A stretch of DNA of 21,207 nucleotides from JBHIBA01 sp046758845 (GCA_046758845.1 JBHIBA010000046.1:1-21207); one strand, 5' to 3'. Positions 5,084 to 13,381 are shown, numbered from the stretch's first letter. Program-made: numbers and translations. The notes: generated by a model from the sequence alone, not told the origin.

Positions 5084-8000
5084 AGGCTTCGACCTCAACC
5101 CCCCTGTCGCGATGGACCCGGTTCGATCCGGGGGTCTCTCGTGTGCGCATCAGCGGCACGACGGAGGCCGCCCGGGCCTATTACCTCATGGGCCTTGCGT
5201 GGGAAAGGCGGCGGAGCGGGGACGAGGGGGGCGTCATCGCCGTGGTCCCAACCGATGAAGCGGCCCGTCGTCTCTACGAAGACCTCCGTTTTTTCGAGAC
5301 CCCGGCCGGACCCCGCGTCCTGTTCTTTCCCTCCTGGGATCTGGCCCCGCTCGAGCCTCTCTCTCCGAGTCCGGAGACGGTCGGGTGGCGGCTCTCCACC
5401 CTGGCGGCCTGGGCCGGGGGAGAGGCCTGCCTGACAGTGACCTCGCTGGCCTCCCTCGCTCAGAAGATGCTCCCGCCGGCAGAGCTTCTATCGGCGGCGC
5501 GAGCCCTGGCGCCGGGGGATCGGCTGGACCGTGACGAACTGGTGGGGTCCCTGGTGAGCGCAGGATACGAGAGAGCCCCGGTGGTCGAGGACGAAGGCGA
5601 ATACGCAGTGCGCGGGGCGTTGGTGGACGTTTTCCCGCCCCAGTCCGAATTTCCCGTTCGCATCGAGTTCGATGAAGAAGGTGTCTGCTCCCTGCGCCGC
5701 TTCCAGGTGGGCGACCAACGCTCGGTCGAGTTGCTGGAGCGGGCCGAGATCGTTCCCGCCCGGGAGGTTTTCTTCAGCGGTGAGGCCCGGTCCCGAGCGG
5801 TCGAAAAATTGCGGCAGTGGGGGGACTCCCGGGAAGGGGTGGAGCGGGACCGCTTCGATCTCCTGGCCGACCGCCTCCTGGAGGACGGGCACTTCCCAGG
5901 TTCAGAGACCTTCGCCCCCCTTTTCCGGGACGATCTGACCGCCCTGGTCGAAGTCCTCCCTTCCGAAGCCCTGGTGGCCCTGTCCGAGCCCGACGCCTTA
6001 GCGGTGGCGGATGCGGCGCGGTGGGAGAGGATTCAAGGCGCGCTCGCTACGGGGAAAGCGGAGGAGGCGCCGTTTCCGCCTGAGGCCTTCGCCCTTCCGC
6101 CGGGAGAGGTTCTCCGGGTCTTGACGGCTCGGGCCGCGCCGGGTTCCCCCTTGCTGGATCTTCCCTCCTTGGCTTTCGCAACGGAGGATGACGGCAGCGG
6201 AGCTTCCCAACTTCGTCTCCCCACCGCATACCCCGGCGCCTTCCAGGGCCACGTCCCTTCCTTCGCGCGTCAGGTGAAGACCTGGCTGGACCGAGGGATG
6301 CGTGTGGCCATCGTCGCCGTTCACCGGACCCAGGCGTTGAGAGTGAAACAGATCCTCCAGGAATTTGACCTCGGCGCGCGAATCATCGATGGCGCAGACG
6401 ACGCCCGGTGGTTTTTCGAGGAGCGCGGAGGGCCGGAGGTCGCCCTCCTCGTGGGCCGCCTGTCCGAGGGTTTCCAGAGCGACGACCTGGGGCTGGTGGT
6501 GATCCGGGAAGAGGAGATCTTTTACACGCCCGTGCGTCGCCGGGCTGCCCCCCCGCCGCGGAGGAAGGCTTTCGAGGCGGCCTTCCGAAACCTGCAACAG
6601 GGGGACTATGTCGTCCACGGCGATTACGGGATCGGCGTTTACCAGGGGGTGGACCGGATCGGCTTGGCCGGTGAGGAACAGGAATTTGTGGTGGTGGAGT
6701 ACCTGGGCGGGGACAAGCTCTTCGTCCCCATGGGAAACCTGAACCTCGTCCAAAAGTACATGGGAGCCGGCCAAGGGACGCCGAAGCTCGACCGGCTGGG
6801 CAGCGCCGCGTGGACCAAGACCAAGAGAAGAACCAAGGCGGCGGTCATGGCCATGGCGAAGGACCTCATGCAGCTCGCGGCCAAGCGCCAGGTTGCCCAG
6901 GGCCGCGCTTTCTCGCCCGAGGACCACTGGAGCCGGGAGTTCGCCGCTCACTTCCCCTATGAGGAGACGCCCGATCAGCTCCACACGATTCAGGACGTGG
7001 CGGAGGACATGGAAAAATCCCGCCCCATGGACCGGCTGGTCTGTGGGGATGTGGGCTTCGGGAAGACGGAGGTGGCCATACGGGCAGCTTTCAAGGCCAT
7101 CATGGACAAAAAACAGGTCTGTGTCCTCGCGCCGACAACCGTCCTGGCCGAGCAGCACCATCACACCTTCCGGGAGCGATTTTCCGAACATCCGGTCACC
7201 ATCGAATGCCTGACCCGGTTCCGCAGCCGTTCCGATCAGCGGAGCCTCCTTCAGCAACTGGCTGCGGGCCGGCTGGACATCCTCATCGGCACGCACCGGG
7301 TGCTGCAGTCCGACGTCAAGTTCCGGGACCTGGGCCTGGTGGTGGTGGATGAAGAGCAGCGGTTCGGCGTGGCGCACAAGGAAAAGCTCAAGGCCCTCAG
7401 GACGACGGCGGACGTCCTGACGCTGACGGCGACCCCGATCCCCCGGACCCTCCACATGAGCCTGCTCGGAATCCGGGATCTCAGCGTGATCAACACACCG
7501 CCCCCCGACCGGTTGGCCGTCCGCACCTACGTATGCCAGTTCGAGGACCGTGTGATTCGGGAAGCCCTGAACCGGGAGATAGAACGCGGCGGACAGGCGT
7601 TCTTCGTGCACCCCCGCGTGGAAACGATCGAGGCCGCGGGGCGCTATCTCCGCCGGCTGATGCCGGGTCTGCGGCTGGCCATCGCGCACGGGCAGTTGGG
7701 GGAAAAGCAGCTCCACGAGTCGATGGTGGGGTTTCTGGGCCGAAAGTATGACGTTCTTCTCTGCACGACGATCATCGAGAACGGACTGGACATCCCCAAC
7801 GCCAACACCATCGTGGTTAACCGCGCCGAGATGTACGGCCTGGCCCAGCTTTACCAGCTTCGGGGACGCGTGGGCCGCTCCGACCGGCAGGCCTACGCCT
7901 ACTTTTTGGTCCAGGGCGGACGCATCCTGACGCAGACGGCCCGGCGCAGGCTGAAGGCGTTGGAAGAACTGAGCGAATTGGGCGCGGGATTCCGTCTGGC

Positions 8001-8610
8001 GGCCCGAGATCTCGAAATCCGGGGCGCCGGCAACATCCTGGGTTCCGAGCAGTCCGGACACATCGCAGCCGTCGGCTTCAATCTGTATTGCAGGCTCCTG
8101 GAAGAGGCGGTCGAGGAGCTGAAGGGGGAGCGCGCCGTCCGGCGAAAAGAGCCCGAGCTGTCGCTGGGGCTGGGGGCCTCCCTTCCGGAGGATTACGTTC
8201 CCGCGCAAGATGAGCGCCTGGAGCTCTACCGGGAGATTGCGGAGACCCAAACCACCGGGGAGCTGGAGGAGCTCCGACGCGCGCTGGCCGACCGCTTCGG
8301 GCCTCTGCCCCCTGCTGCGGAGTTCCTGTTTGAAGTGGCCCGGCTGCGCATTCTCGCCTCCAGGGCCGGGGTGGAGAAGCTCACCGTCTCCGACGGCTGG
8401 GCCACATTCCACCCGGAGGAGCGGCCCTATCAGCTGACCCCGGAATTCTTGGCTCTCCCGGGCTTGCAGTTCCTGGACCCGAGGACATTCCGGGTCCCTA
8501 TTCCTCAAGGGGGGGCGGACCAGCTGGAGGCTTTGAGGAAGGTGTTGATCACCTTGGAAGCCTGCGCTAGTATGCCGGGTGAACCGGGCGGCGGTTCGGG
8601 GGTCCGTTGA
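5080..8610 (+). CDS. mfd: transcription-repair coupling factor Mfd
   Basis: Mfd recognises RNA polymerase stalled at DNA damage, pushes it off with its translocase and recruits UvrA. The 1176-residue length is normal. In order: a UvrB-like N-terminal region (about 1-400, including EGEYAVRGALVDVFPP and PVRIEFDEE), the RNA-polymerase-interacting domain beginning GDYVVHGDYGIGVYQG (about residue 507), then superfamily 2 translocase motifs: Walker A GDVGFGKTE (about 656), DEEQRFG (757), LTATPIPRTL, and the second RecA lobe ending GRVGRSDRQAYAY. The TRG region RGAGNILGSEQSGH is followed by a C-terminal TRCF domain (EDYVPAQDERLELYREIA). The ATG overlaps the aroE stop. No anomalies were seen. Confidence 0.97.
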   Translation: MKASTSTPLSRWTRFDPGVSRVRISGTTEAARAYYLMGLAWERRRSGDEGGVIAVVPTDEAARRLYEDLRFFETPAGPRVLFFPSWDLAPLEPLSPSPETVGWRLSTLAAWAGGEACLTVTSLASLAQKMLPPAELLSAARALAPGDRLDRDELVGSLVSAGYERAPVVEDEGEYAVRGALVDVFPPQSEFPVRIEFDEEGVCSLRRFQVGDQRSVELLERAEIVPAREVFFSGEARSRAVEKLRQWGDSREGVERDRFDLLADRLLEDGHFPGSETFAPLFRDDLTALVEVLPSEALVALSEPDALAVADAARWERIQGALATGKAEEAPFPPEAFALPPGEVLRVLTARAAPGSPLLDLPSLAFATEDDGSGASQLRLPTAYPGAFQGHVPSFARQVKTWLDRGMRVAIVAVHRTQALRVKQILQEFDLGARIIDGADDARWFFEERGGPEVALLVGRLSEGFQSDDLGLVVIREEEIFYTPVRRRAAPPPRRKAFEAAFRNLQQGDYVVHGDYGIGVYQGVDRIGLAGEEQEFVVVEYLGGDKLFVPMGNLNLVQKYMGAGQGTPKLDRLGSAAWTKTKRRTKAAVMAMAKDLMQLAAKRQVAQGRAFSPEDHWSREFAAHFPYEETPDQLHTIQDVAEDMEKSRPMDRLVCGDVGFGKTEVAIRAAFKAIMDKKQVCVLAPTTVLAEQHHHTFRERFSEHPVTIECLTRFRSRSDQRSLLQQLAAGRLDILIGTHRVLQSDVKFRDLGLVVVDEEQRFGVAHKEKLKALRTTADVLTLTATPIPRTLHMSLLGIRDLSVINTPPPDRLAVRTYVCQFEDRVIREALNREIERGGQAFFVHPRVETIEAAGRYLRRLMPGLRLAIAHGQLGEKQLHESMVGFLGRKYDVLLCTTIIENGLDIPNANTIVVNRAEMYGLAQLYQLRGRVGRSDRQAYAYFLVQGGRILTQTARRRLKALEELSELGAGFRLAARDLEIRGAGNILGSEQSGHIAAVGFNLYCRLLEEAVEELKGERAVRRKEPELSLGLGASLPEDYVPAQDERLELYREIAETQTTGELEELRRALADRFGPLPPAAEFLFEVARLRILASRAGVEKLTVSDGWATFHPEERPYQLTPEFLALPGLQFLDPRTFRVPIPQGGADQLEALRKVLITLEACASMPGEPGGGSGVR

Positions 8611-8704
8611 GTGGATTCGGTGATGGCATCCAGGGATTTTTTCGCGGCTGACTCTGCTTTCCGGGCTTGGCCGATCGCGTGTGTGTCCTGACAGGGCGGT
8701 TGAG

Positions 8705-9700
8705 ATGAAGGGCTGGCTGAAACCTGTGCATGTTTTGGGGTTGGGGGCCTGGGTGTGCTCGCTCGCGGTGGGAGGCCTCAAGGCGGACCCCGTCGGGGCG
8801 GTCGTCATAGACCGCATCGTCGCCGTCGTGAACAAGGACATCATCACCCTGAGCGAGGTCCAAGAAGCGGGCAAGGCCGAGTTCACGAAGCTTCGGAAAC
8901 GGTACGGAGGTCAGCGGCTGAAAAACAAGATGGAGGAGGTGCAGCGGAAATACCTGGACCTCCTCATCACGCGCCGCCTTCAGGTTCATCGGGCCAAGGA
9001 GATGAACCTCTCCTCTACCGACACCGAGGTGGACCGGGCGCTGGAGGACGTGAAACGTCGAAACCAACTGACCGACAAGAAGCTCGAAGTGCTCCTGAAG
9101 CAGGAGGGGCTCACCCTCAACGATTACCGGCAGCGCATCGGGGAAGAAATCTTGGTCCGCAAGGTGGTGAACCTCGAGGTCCGCTCCAGGGTCAGCGTCA
9201 CTCCGGAAGAAGTCCGGGCCTATTACGATTCTCACATGTCGGAGTTCGTGCCTCCTGAGCAGCTGCGCGCCCGCCACATCCTTTTCCTGACCCCCGCGAA
9301 TACCGGCGCGTCCGTCGAGCGGGCCAAGCGGGCCGCGGCGGAAGAGGTCTTGGCCAAGATTCGCGCGGGCGCAGACTTCGCGGAGATGGCCAGACGCTAC
9401 TCGCAGGACCCCTCAGCCTCCAGGGGCGGCGACCTGGGCGTTATCCGCAGGGGAGAAGTGCTGCCGAACTTCGAGCGGACGCTGTTTGCAATGAAGGAAA
9501 GCCAGGTGTCCGACGTGGTCCGCACGCGGGCGGGGTTTCACATCATCAAGTTGGACAAGCGTCTGACCCAAAAACCCAAACCGTTTTCCGAGCTGGAAGC
9601 GCGAATCCGTAATAAGATCTTCCGGGAGAAGGCCGAGGCCCGATTCACCCGTTGGATGGAGGAACTGAAAAAAAAGGCCTACATCGAGGTCTCGATGTAA
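8705..9700 (+). CDS. SurA-like periplasmic peptidyl-prolyl cis-trans isomerase / chaperone
   Basis: The protein of 331 residues starts with a Sec signal peptide (MKGWLKPVHVLGLGAWVC, cleavage near LKA-DP at residue 27). It has a SurA-type N-terminal chaperone domain (about 35-180; IVAVVNKDIITLSEV, LLITRRLQ, EEVRAYYDSH) and a single parvulin (PPIC) domain (about 188-290; RARHILFL, ADFAEMARRYSQDPSA, GGDLGVIRRGEVLPNFE, TRAGFHIIKLD). Such proteins assist folding of exported and outer-membrane proteins, which supports a Gram-negative envelope. SurA of E. coli has two parvulin domains; this has one, as in many deltaproteobacterial homologues. The ATG at 8705 is preferred over an in-frame GTG at 8681 because it places the basic residues of the signal peptide at the very start. 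The TAA overlaps the ATG of the next gene (TAATG). Confidence 0.88.
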   Translation: MKGWLKPVHVLGLGAWVCSLAVGGLKADPVGAVVIDRIVAVVNKDIITLSEVQEAGKAEFTKLRKRYGGQRLKNKMEEVQRKYLDLLITRRLQVHRAKEMNLSSTDTEVDRALEDVKRRNQLTDKKLEVLLKQEGLTLNDYRQRIGEEILVRKVVNLEVRSRVSVTPEEVRAYYDSHMSEFVPPEQLRARHILFLTPANTGASVERAKRAAAEEVLAKIRAGADFAEMARRYSQDPSASRGGDLGVIRRGEVLPNFERTLFAMKESQVSDVVRTRAGFHIIKLDKRLTQKPKPFSELEARIRNKIFREKAEARFTRWMEELKKKAYIEVSM

Positions 9701-10017
9701 TGCCCTCCCGGGGGCATCCCGCGGAGTCGGGAATTCGCCTGGACGTATTTTTGAAAAGGGCTGGCCTCCTCAAGCGTCGCTCTCTCGCCCGGACCTTCTG
9801 CGAGGCCGGGGCCGTCTCCGTTAACGGCCAACCCGTCAAATCGAGCAAGTGGATTCAAGCGGGGGATCGAATTCAAATCGATTCGTGGAACCGCCACCTG
9901 CTCCTCCTTGTCCGATCCATTCCGAACAAAGGCCCCCGACCAGAGGGGAAGTGCTACGAAGTTCTGGAGGAGGAGAGGAAGCCTCCGGAGACCGATATTC
10001 CGCGGGTAGAGCCGTAA
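9700..10017 (+). CDS. small S4-domain RNA-binding protein
   Basis: This 105-residue protein consists of an S4 domain (about residues 12-58; IRLDVFLKRAGLLKRRSLAR, then GAVSVNGQPVKSSKWIQAGD) and a short charged tail. The S4 fold binds structured RNA; stand-alone members such as Hsp15 and RqcP act on stalled 50S subunits or in ribosome assembly. The conserved Arg-Leu-Asp start and the VNG turn are present. The start ATG overlaps the stop of the SurA-like gene, and the stop lies two bases before the proposed pyrB start, so it is embedded in an operon. I cannot say whether it is an Hsp15 or RqcP orthologue; the sequence is too short to decide by eye. Confidence 0.82.
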   Translation: MPSRGHPAESGIRLDVFLKRAGLLKRRSLARTFCEAGAVSVNGQPVKSSKWIQAGDRIQIDSWNRHLLLLVRSIPNKGPRPEGKCYEVLEEERKPPETDIPRVEP

Positions 10018-10019
10018 TC

Positions 10020-11492
10020 TTGCGCGGGCGAAACCTTATCACCATTGACGATTTCTCCAATAGGGAAATCGAGGCGGTCCTCGATGTGGCCGCCGAGATG
10101 GATGCCAACCTCCACCAGCAGGGGGGCCGCCTGCCGGGGGCCATCCTGGCGAGCCTGTTTTTCGAGCCGAGCACCCGGACGAGACTTTCCTTTGATACAG
10201 CCATGCTGCGCCTCGGGGGCCGGGTCGTGAGCGCGACCGATGTGCAGGCCTCCTCCATCGCCAAGGGGGAGAGCCTGGCGGACACGGCCCGCGTGGTGAG
10301 CAAGTTCACCGACCTTATTGTCATCCGACATCCCGGGGAGGGTTCGGCGCGGCTCATGGCCGAGTACAGCCACGTCCCGGTCGTGAACGCGGGGGACGGC
10401 GGGCACGAACATCCCACGCAGACGCTGCTCGACCTGTACACGTTGCGGAAGGAAAAGGGCCGGCTGCGCGGGCTGACCGTCGCCCTATGCGGGGACTTGA
10501 AGAACGGACGCACCATCCACTCCCTGGCCTATGCCCTGGCCCGATTCGGATCGAACCTCCTCTGTATGCCCGGCGAGGGGCTCAGCCTCCCGGAGTACGT
10601 GACGGACAAGCTCCGGCAGGTGTGCGGCTCCAAGCCGGAGGTGGCCCGCCTCAGCCGGACCTCCAAACCGAGCGACATCCGGACGACGCTGGCGGGCGTC
10701 GACGTGGTCGTCCTGCCGCCTCACAGGCCGCATCAGCTTTCGCTGTTCACTCAGGTGGAAGAGGATCTTCCCCACATCCTCACGCACATCGATGCCCTCT
10801 ACGTGACCCGCGTACAGAAAGAGCGCTTCGGGGAAGGGACCTCGAGGGCGAAGACCGTCGAGAAAGAGTCGGCGGGGGAAACCGGCGGACGGGCGGAGAC
10901 GGGGGCTGCGGGGAAACGGACGAAGGAAGGCCCTCTTTCGTATCCCGTCGTAAATCGGGCGTTTTTGAAGGGACAGGCGTTCCGGAAGACCGTGGTGATG
11001 CACCCCCTTCCCCGAGTGGACGAGCTGGCGTACGAGGTGGACGAAGACCCCCGCAGCCGGTATTTCGAGCAGGCGGCGAGGGGAGTTCCGGTTCGAATGG
11101 CCCTCATCGCCCTGCTGCTCGGCGCTTACCAGCATGCCCGGACGGGCGATTCTTCTTTTTCCCCGGCCGGTGGGGAGAAGCGCATCTACCGCAGCCGTAT
11201 CGGAGTCCGCTGCGCGAACGAGCGGTGTGTTTCCAGACAGGAGGCCCGCTACGTGACGCCGCAGTTCTGGGTCATCGAGCTTCATCCCCCGCGCCTGAGG
11301 TGCGTTTACTGCGACAGAGACCTGCGCCCGGCCTACGCGGGAAACCCGAGGTCCAGGCGCTACTGCCCGGCCGATCGGTTTCCCCGTCCGCAAGCAGGGA
11401 AGGGTTGGGTCCTCTTCGCCTGCCGGGAGGAAGCCGAGCAAAACGGCTTTCGCCCGTCCCGTGACAGCGCGGCCCGCACGGCGAAGACCTAA
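10020..11492 (+). CDS. pyrB: aspartate carbamoyltransferase catalytic chain fused to a PyrI-type zinc domain
   Basis: PyrB makes carbamoyl-aspartate, the first committed step of pyrimidine synthesis. Counting from the TTG at 10020 (490 residues), the carbamoyl-phosphate motif FEPSTRTR ends at 55, AKGES is at 81-85, HPTQ at 131-134, the aspartate-binding TRVQKER at 263-269, and HPLPRVDE at 328-335. Two features exceed the usual length of about 310: an extended and inserted region (about 210-320, with a Gly/Glu/Lys-rich stretch at 270-305), and a C-terminal domain with C398, C403, C428 and C431. That CX4C-X24-CX2C pattern matches the zinc domain of the regulatory chain PyrI, but the nucleotide-binding allosteric domain is not visible. 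Thermotoga maritima has a fused PyrB-PyrI chain. The start is uncertain: an upstream GTG at 9949 would overlap the S4 gene; the TTG fits the family N-terminus. Confidence 0.9.
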   Translation: MRGRNLITIDDFSNREIEAVLDVAAEMDANLHQQGGRLPGAILASLFFEPSTRTRLSFDTAMLRLGGRVVSATDVQASSIAKGESLADTARVVSKFTDLIVIRHPGEGSARLMAEYSHVPVVNAGDGGHEHPTQTLLDLYTLRKEKGRLRGLTVALCGDLKNGRTIHSLAYALARFGSNLLCMPGEGLSLPEYVTDKLRQVCGSKPEVARLSRTSKPSDIRTTLAGVDVVVLPPHRPHQLSLFTQVEEDLPHILTHIDALYVTRVQKERFGEGTSRAKTVEKESAGETGGRAETGAAGKRTKEGPLSYPVVNRAFLKGQAFRKTVVMHPLPRVDELAYEVDEDPRSRYFEQAARGVPVRMALIALLLGAYQHARTGDSSFSPAGGEKRIYRSRIGVRCANERCVSRQEARYVTPQFWVIELHPPRLRCVYCDRDLRPAYAGNPRSRRYCPADRFPRPQAGKGWVLFACREEAEQNGFRPSRDSAARTAKT

Positions 11493-11551
11493 AAGCGCGC
11501 GCGCCCAGAAGTCTAACTACACAGGCGAAAGAGAAATCCCGGGGGGCGGAC

Positions 11552-12016
11552 TTGAATCCCTGCTCACGCAGGATCGCGCGGGTCGCCGCTCCCGTCCTGA
11601 TTCTTTTGTGGGCGGTGGCGGGTCCGGCGGTCCTTATCGCGGGACCGAAAGCCCCTGTCCGGACGTCCGAGCTTTCGGCGGAAGATGCCTTCCGTCTTCG
11701 GCGCTCGGGGGTCTTCCTGACGGCGCAAGGGCGGGTTGTCCGCATCCTCAAAGACGACCGGAAAGGCGTCTCCCACCAGCGGTTCATCCTCCGTCTGGAA
11801 TCCGGCCTGACGCTGCTGATCCTCCACAACACGTTCGTCGCGGCGAGAGTCCCCGTCCGTTTGGGAGGCCGGCTGCGCGTGCGGGGTGAGTACCGCTGGA
11901 ACGCGAAGGGGGGCCTTTTGCATTTCACGCATCGTCCCGCCGGGCGGGCTAGAGGTCGCCCCGGCAAGGGACTGGGCGGATGGATCCGGACCCCGGACGG
12001 CGCGCTTTACCGTTGA
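11552..12016 (+). CDS. exported DUF3465 family protein
   Basis: This 154-residue protein has an N-terminal signal sequence or anchor (RRIARVAAPVLILLWAVAGP, to about residue 31) and one domain with the DUF3465 pattern: GRVVRILKDDRKGVSHQRFI, SGLTLLILHNT, VPVRLGGRLRVRGEYRWN, then GGLLHFTHRPAG. The family is a small OB-like beta barrel of unknown function, found in many proteobacteria. The TTG start is preceded by a G-rich Shine-Dalgarno (GGGGGGCGG, about 3 bases spacing). It lies 59 bases after pyrB in the same orientation and ends the conserved plus-strand block before the accessory patch. The family assignment rests on recalled motif order only. Confidence 0.75.
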   Translation: MNPCSRRIARVAAPVLILLWAVAGPAVLIAGPKAPVRTSELSAEDAFRLRRSGVFLTAQGRVVRILKDDRKGVSHQRFILRLESGLTLLILHNTFVAARVPVRLGGRLRVRGEYRWNAKGGLLHFTHRPAGRARGRPGKGLGGWIRTPDGALYR

Positions 12017-12089
12017 GCCGCCGTTTCCCAGATGGGCGCTTCCCTCGGCTAACCTCGGGACAGGCTTTGAAAACCGCCCGGATTTTCTC

Positions 12090-12164
12090 AGGGGGGCCTT
12101 TTTGAAAGCCGGCCCCCCTAAAACCCCCCGGAAAACTTTTGACGGCCGAGCTTCACGCTCGGCC
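12090..12164 (+). repeat. compound two-hairpin intergenic repeat, copy 1
   Basis: The first hairpin has perfect nine-base arms, AGGGGGGCC (12090-12098) and GGCCCCCCT (12111-12119), around a TTTTTGAAAG loop. The second has perfect eight-base arms, GGCCGAGC (12144-12151) and GCTCGGCC (12157-12164). The 29 bases at 12123-12151 recur exactly at 13325-13353 in copy 2. It lies 73 bases downstream of the DUF3465 stop codon and upstream of the TSUP gene. Confidence 0.75.
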
Positions 12165-12227
12165 TCCTTGGGTTGTGTGGGGGCTTGGCTGGAGCGGTGG
12201 TTTGTCGCCTATTGGTGGCTTTCTTCT

Positions 12228-12273
12228 TTGGCCGGATGCCCGTCTGCCTGCGGCAGCCGCAGCATCCGGCCAA
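12228..12273. repeat. perfect 12-base inverted repeat with nested hairpin
   Basis: Arms TTGGCCGGATGC (12228-12239) and GCATCCGGCCAA (12262-12273) are exact complements. The 22-base interior holds a smaller hairpin, TGCGG-CAG-CCGCA. It is not followed by a T-tract, so a rho-independent terminator is not supported. It lies in the 405-base gap between the DUF3465 and TSUP genes; the rest of that gap holds repeat copy 1 and the promoter candidate at 12349. Confidence 0.7.
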
Positions 12274-12348
12274 GGGGCCAAGTTTATGGCGACAGAGCGC
12301 CGCCCGCATCGCCCGCCCATCTCTCAGCGAGTCCCGGTTCCGGCGACG

Positions 12349-12357
12349 TGATATACT
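12349..12357 (+). promoter_or_regulatory. candidate extended -10 promoter for the TSUP selenoprotein gene
   Basis: TG-A-TATACT is an extended -10 element (TGnTATAAT with one mismatch) about 65 bases upstream of the TTG start. No good -35 lies 17 bases upstream, which extended -10 promoters tolerate. The predicted leader contains a small hairpin (CGCGG ... CCGCG at about 12360-12378). Confidence 0.4.
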
Positions 12358-12421
12358 CTCGCGGTCTTTTTGGCCGCGATCCGGCCGTGACAAGATGATA
12401 CAGGAAAGGGGGTGAGACAGG

Positions 12422-13279
12422 TTGGGCTACTGGTTCGAGTTCTGGTACATGTTTCCCATCGCCATCGGCTTCTGACTGCTGGCCTGAATCTCCAGTATGG
12501 AGGGAGCCGTGATGTTCACCCCGTTCTTCATTCTGGCTTTGCCGCTCATCAGCGGAAAGACGATTCCGCCGGTTGAGGCCATCTACCTGAGTCTCTTGAT
12601 CGAGGTGTGCGGCTTCGGGAGCGCCACGTTGGGCTACTACCGCCAGCGTGTGATCGATTTCCGGGCGGTGCAGTACGCCGTGTGGATGAGCGTGCCGTTC
12701 GCAGTCGGGGTTTCCCTCATCGCCCACCGGGTCGCGGAGGGCTGGCTTTTGTTGATCTTGGGGATTGCCCTTCTCGCTATGTCCTTTCTGATGTACTTCT
12801 CCCATCGGATCCCGGAGCTCGGCAGCCCGCTGGAGGATTCGCCCGACGTCCGCCGCCTGGTGGACTCGGCCGGAAAGGTGTACGCCTATTCCTTCCGCCG
12901 GACCTCTGTCGGGGCGCTGCTTTCGGCCCTCGGGGGGGTCTTCGTGGGTTTCGTGGGAATCGGCGTGGGCGAGTTCAAGACGTCCTATTTCATCGTGGGC
13001 CAGAAGATGCCGGCCAGGGTCTCGGTGGCCACGGGCGTGCCCATCGTCATGGCGACGGTGACGGCGGCGGTCTTGACGCGGATTTACGTCACCGGAAGCG
13101 GCCTGGCCGACTTCGGCGTGCCCTGGAACGTCGCGGCGATGTGCATCCCGGCCGTGCTGTTGGGCGGGCAGATCGCCCCGCGGATCAACCGCTACCTGAA
13201 TCCCAACCGCATCAAGCTCATCCTTTTCGTCCTGTTCTGCGTCGTCGGGGTGATTCTGATCCTAAGAGGGCTGACTTAG
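12422..13279 (+). CDS. TSUP (TauE/SafE-type) permease with two in-frame UGA codons, candidate selenoprotein
   Basis: Downstream of 12497 the frame encodes an orthodox TSUP-family membrane protein: EGAVMFTPFFILALPL, then EVCGFGSATLGYYRQRVIDF, GGVFVGFVGIGVGEFKTSYF and a final helix after LNPNRIK. The same frame continues upstream through TGA codons at 12485 and 12473 into a typical TSUP N-terminus (GYWFEFWYMFPIAIGF) and ends at a TTG (12422) preceded by a near-ideal Shine-Dalgarno (GGGGGTGA, six bases away). Read through, the product has 285 residues, usual for the family, with U18 and U22 in the first helix (GFULLAUISSMEGA). TSUP proteins move sulfite, sulfoacetate, thiosulfate and similar anions; the substrate here is unknown. 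Starting at 12497 would delete the first helix. Candidate SECIS hairpins follow, but they are weaker than those in the mer operon. Confidence 0.75.
12481..12519 (+). promoter_or_regulatory. candidate SECIS hairpins in the TSUP gene
   Basis: For the first UGA, CTCC-AGTAT-GGAG (12490-12502), closed below by GGC (12481-12483) and GCC (12506-12508), puts a G-containing loop 19-23 bases downstream. For the second UGA, GTGA-TGT-TCAC (12509-12519) puts the loop 26-28 bases downstream. Both distances are in the bacterial SECIS range, but each core stem is only four pairs, so support is moderate. Confidence 0.45.
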
Positions 13280-13291
13280 AGGCGAAGATTT

Positions 13292-13381
13292 CCAGGGGGC
13301 GCTTTTTGAAAGCCGCCCCCCTGGACCCCCCGGAAAACTTTTGACGGCCGAGCCTTGGGTCGGTGACCCTCTGGCTCGGCC
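13292..13381 (+). repeat. compound two-hairpin intergenic repeat, copy 2
   Basis: It has the same architecture as copy 1. Hairpin 1 has arms CCAGGGGG (13292-13299) and CCCCCTGG (13317-13324) around a CTTTTTGAAAGCC loop. A shared 29-base core covers 13325-13353. Hairpin 2 has perfect nine-base arms, GGCCGAGCC (13346-13354) and GGCTCGGCC (13373-13381), with a nested GGGTC-GGT-GACCC hairpin in its loop. Arms differ from copy 1 yet still pair, indicating conserved structure. It begins 13 bases after the TSUP stop codon. Confidence 0.75.

Noticed and set aside
5998..8886. 962-codon minus-strand open frame
   Set aside because: It is exactly antisense to mfd and arises from the codon bias of a GC-rich genome; no domain is recognisable.
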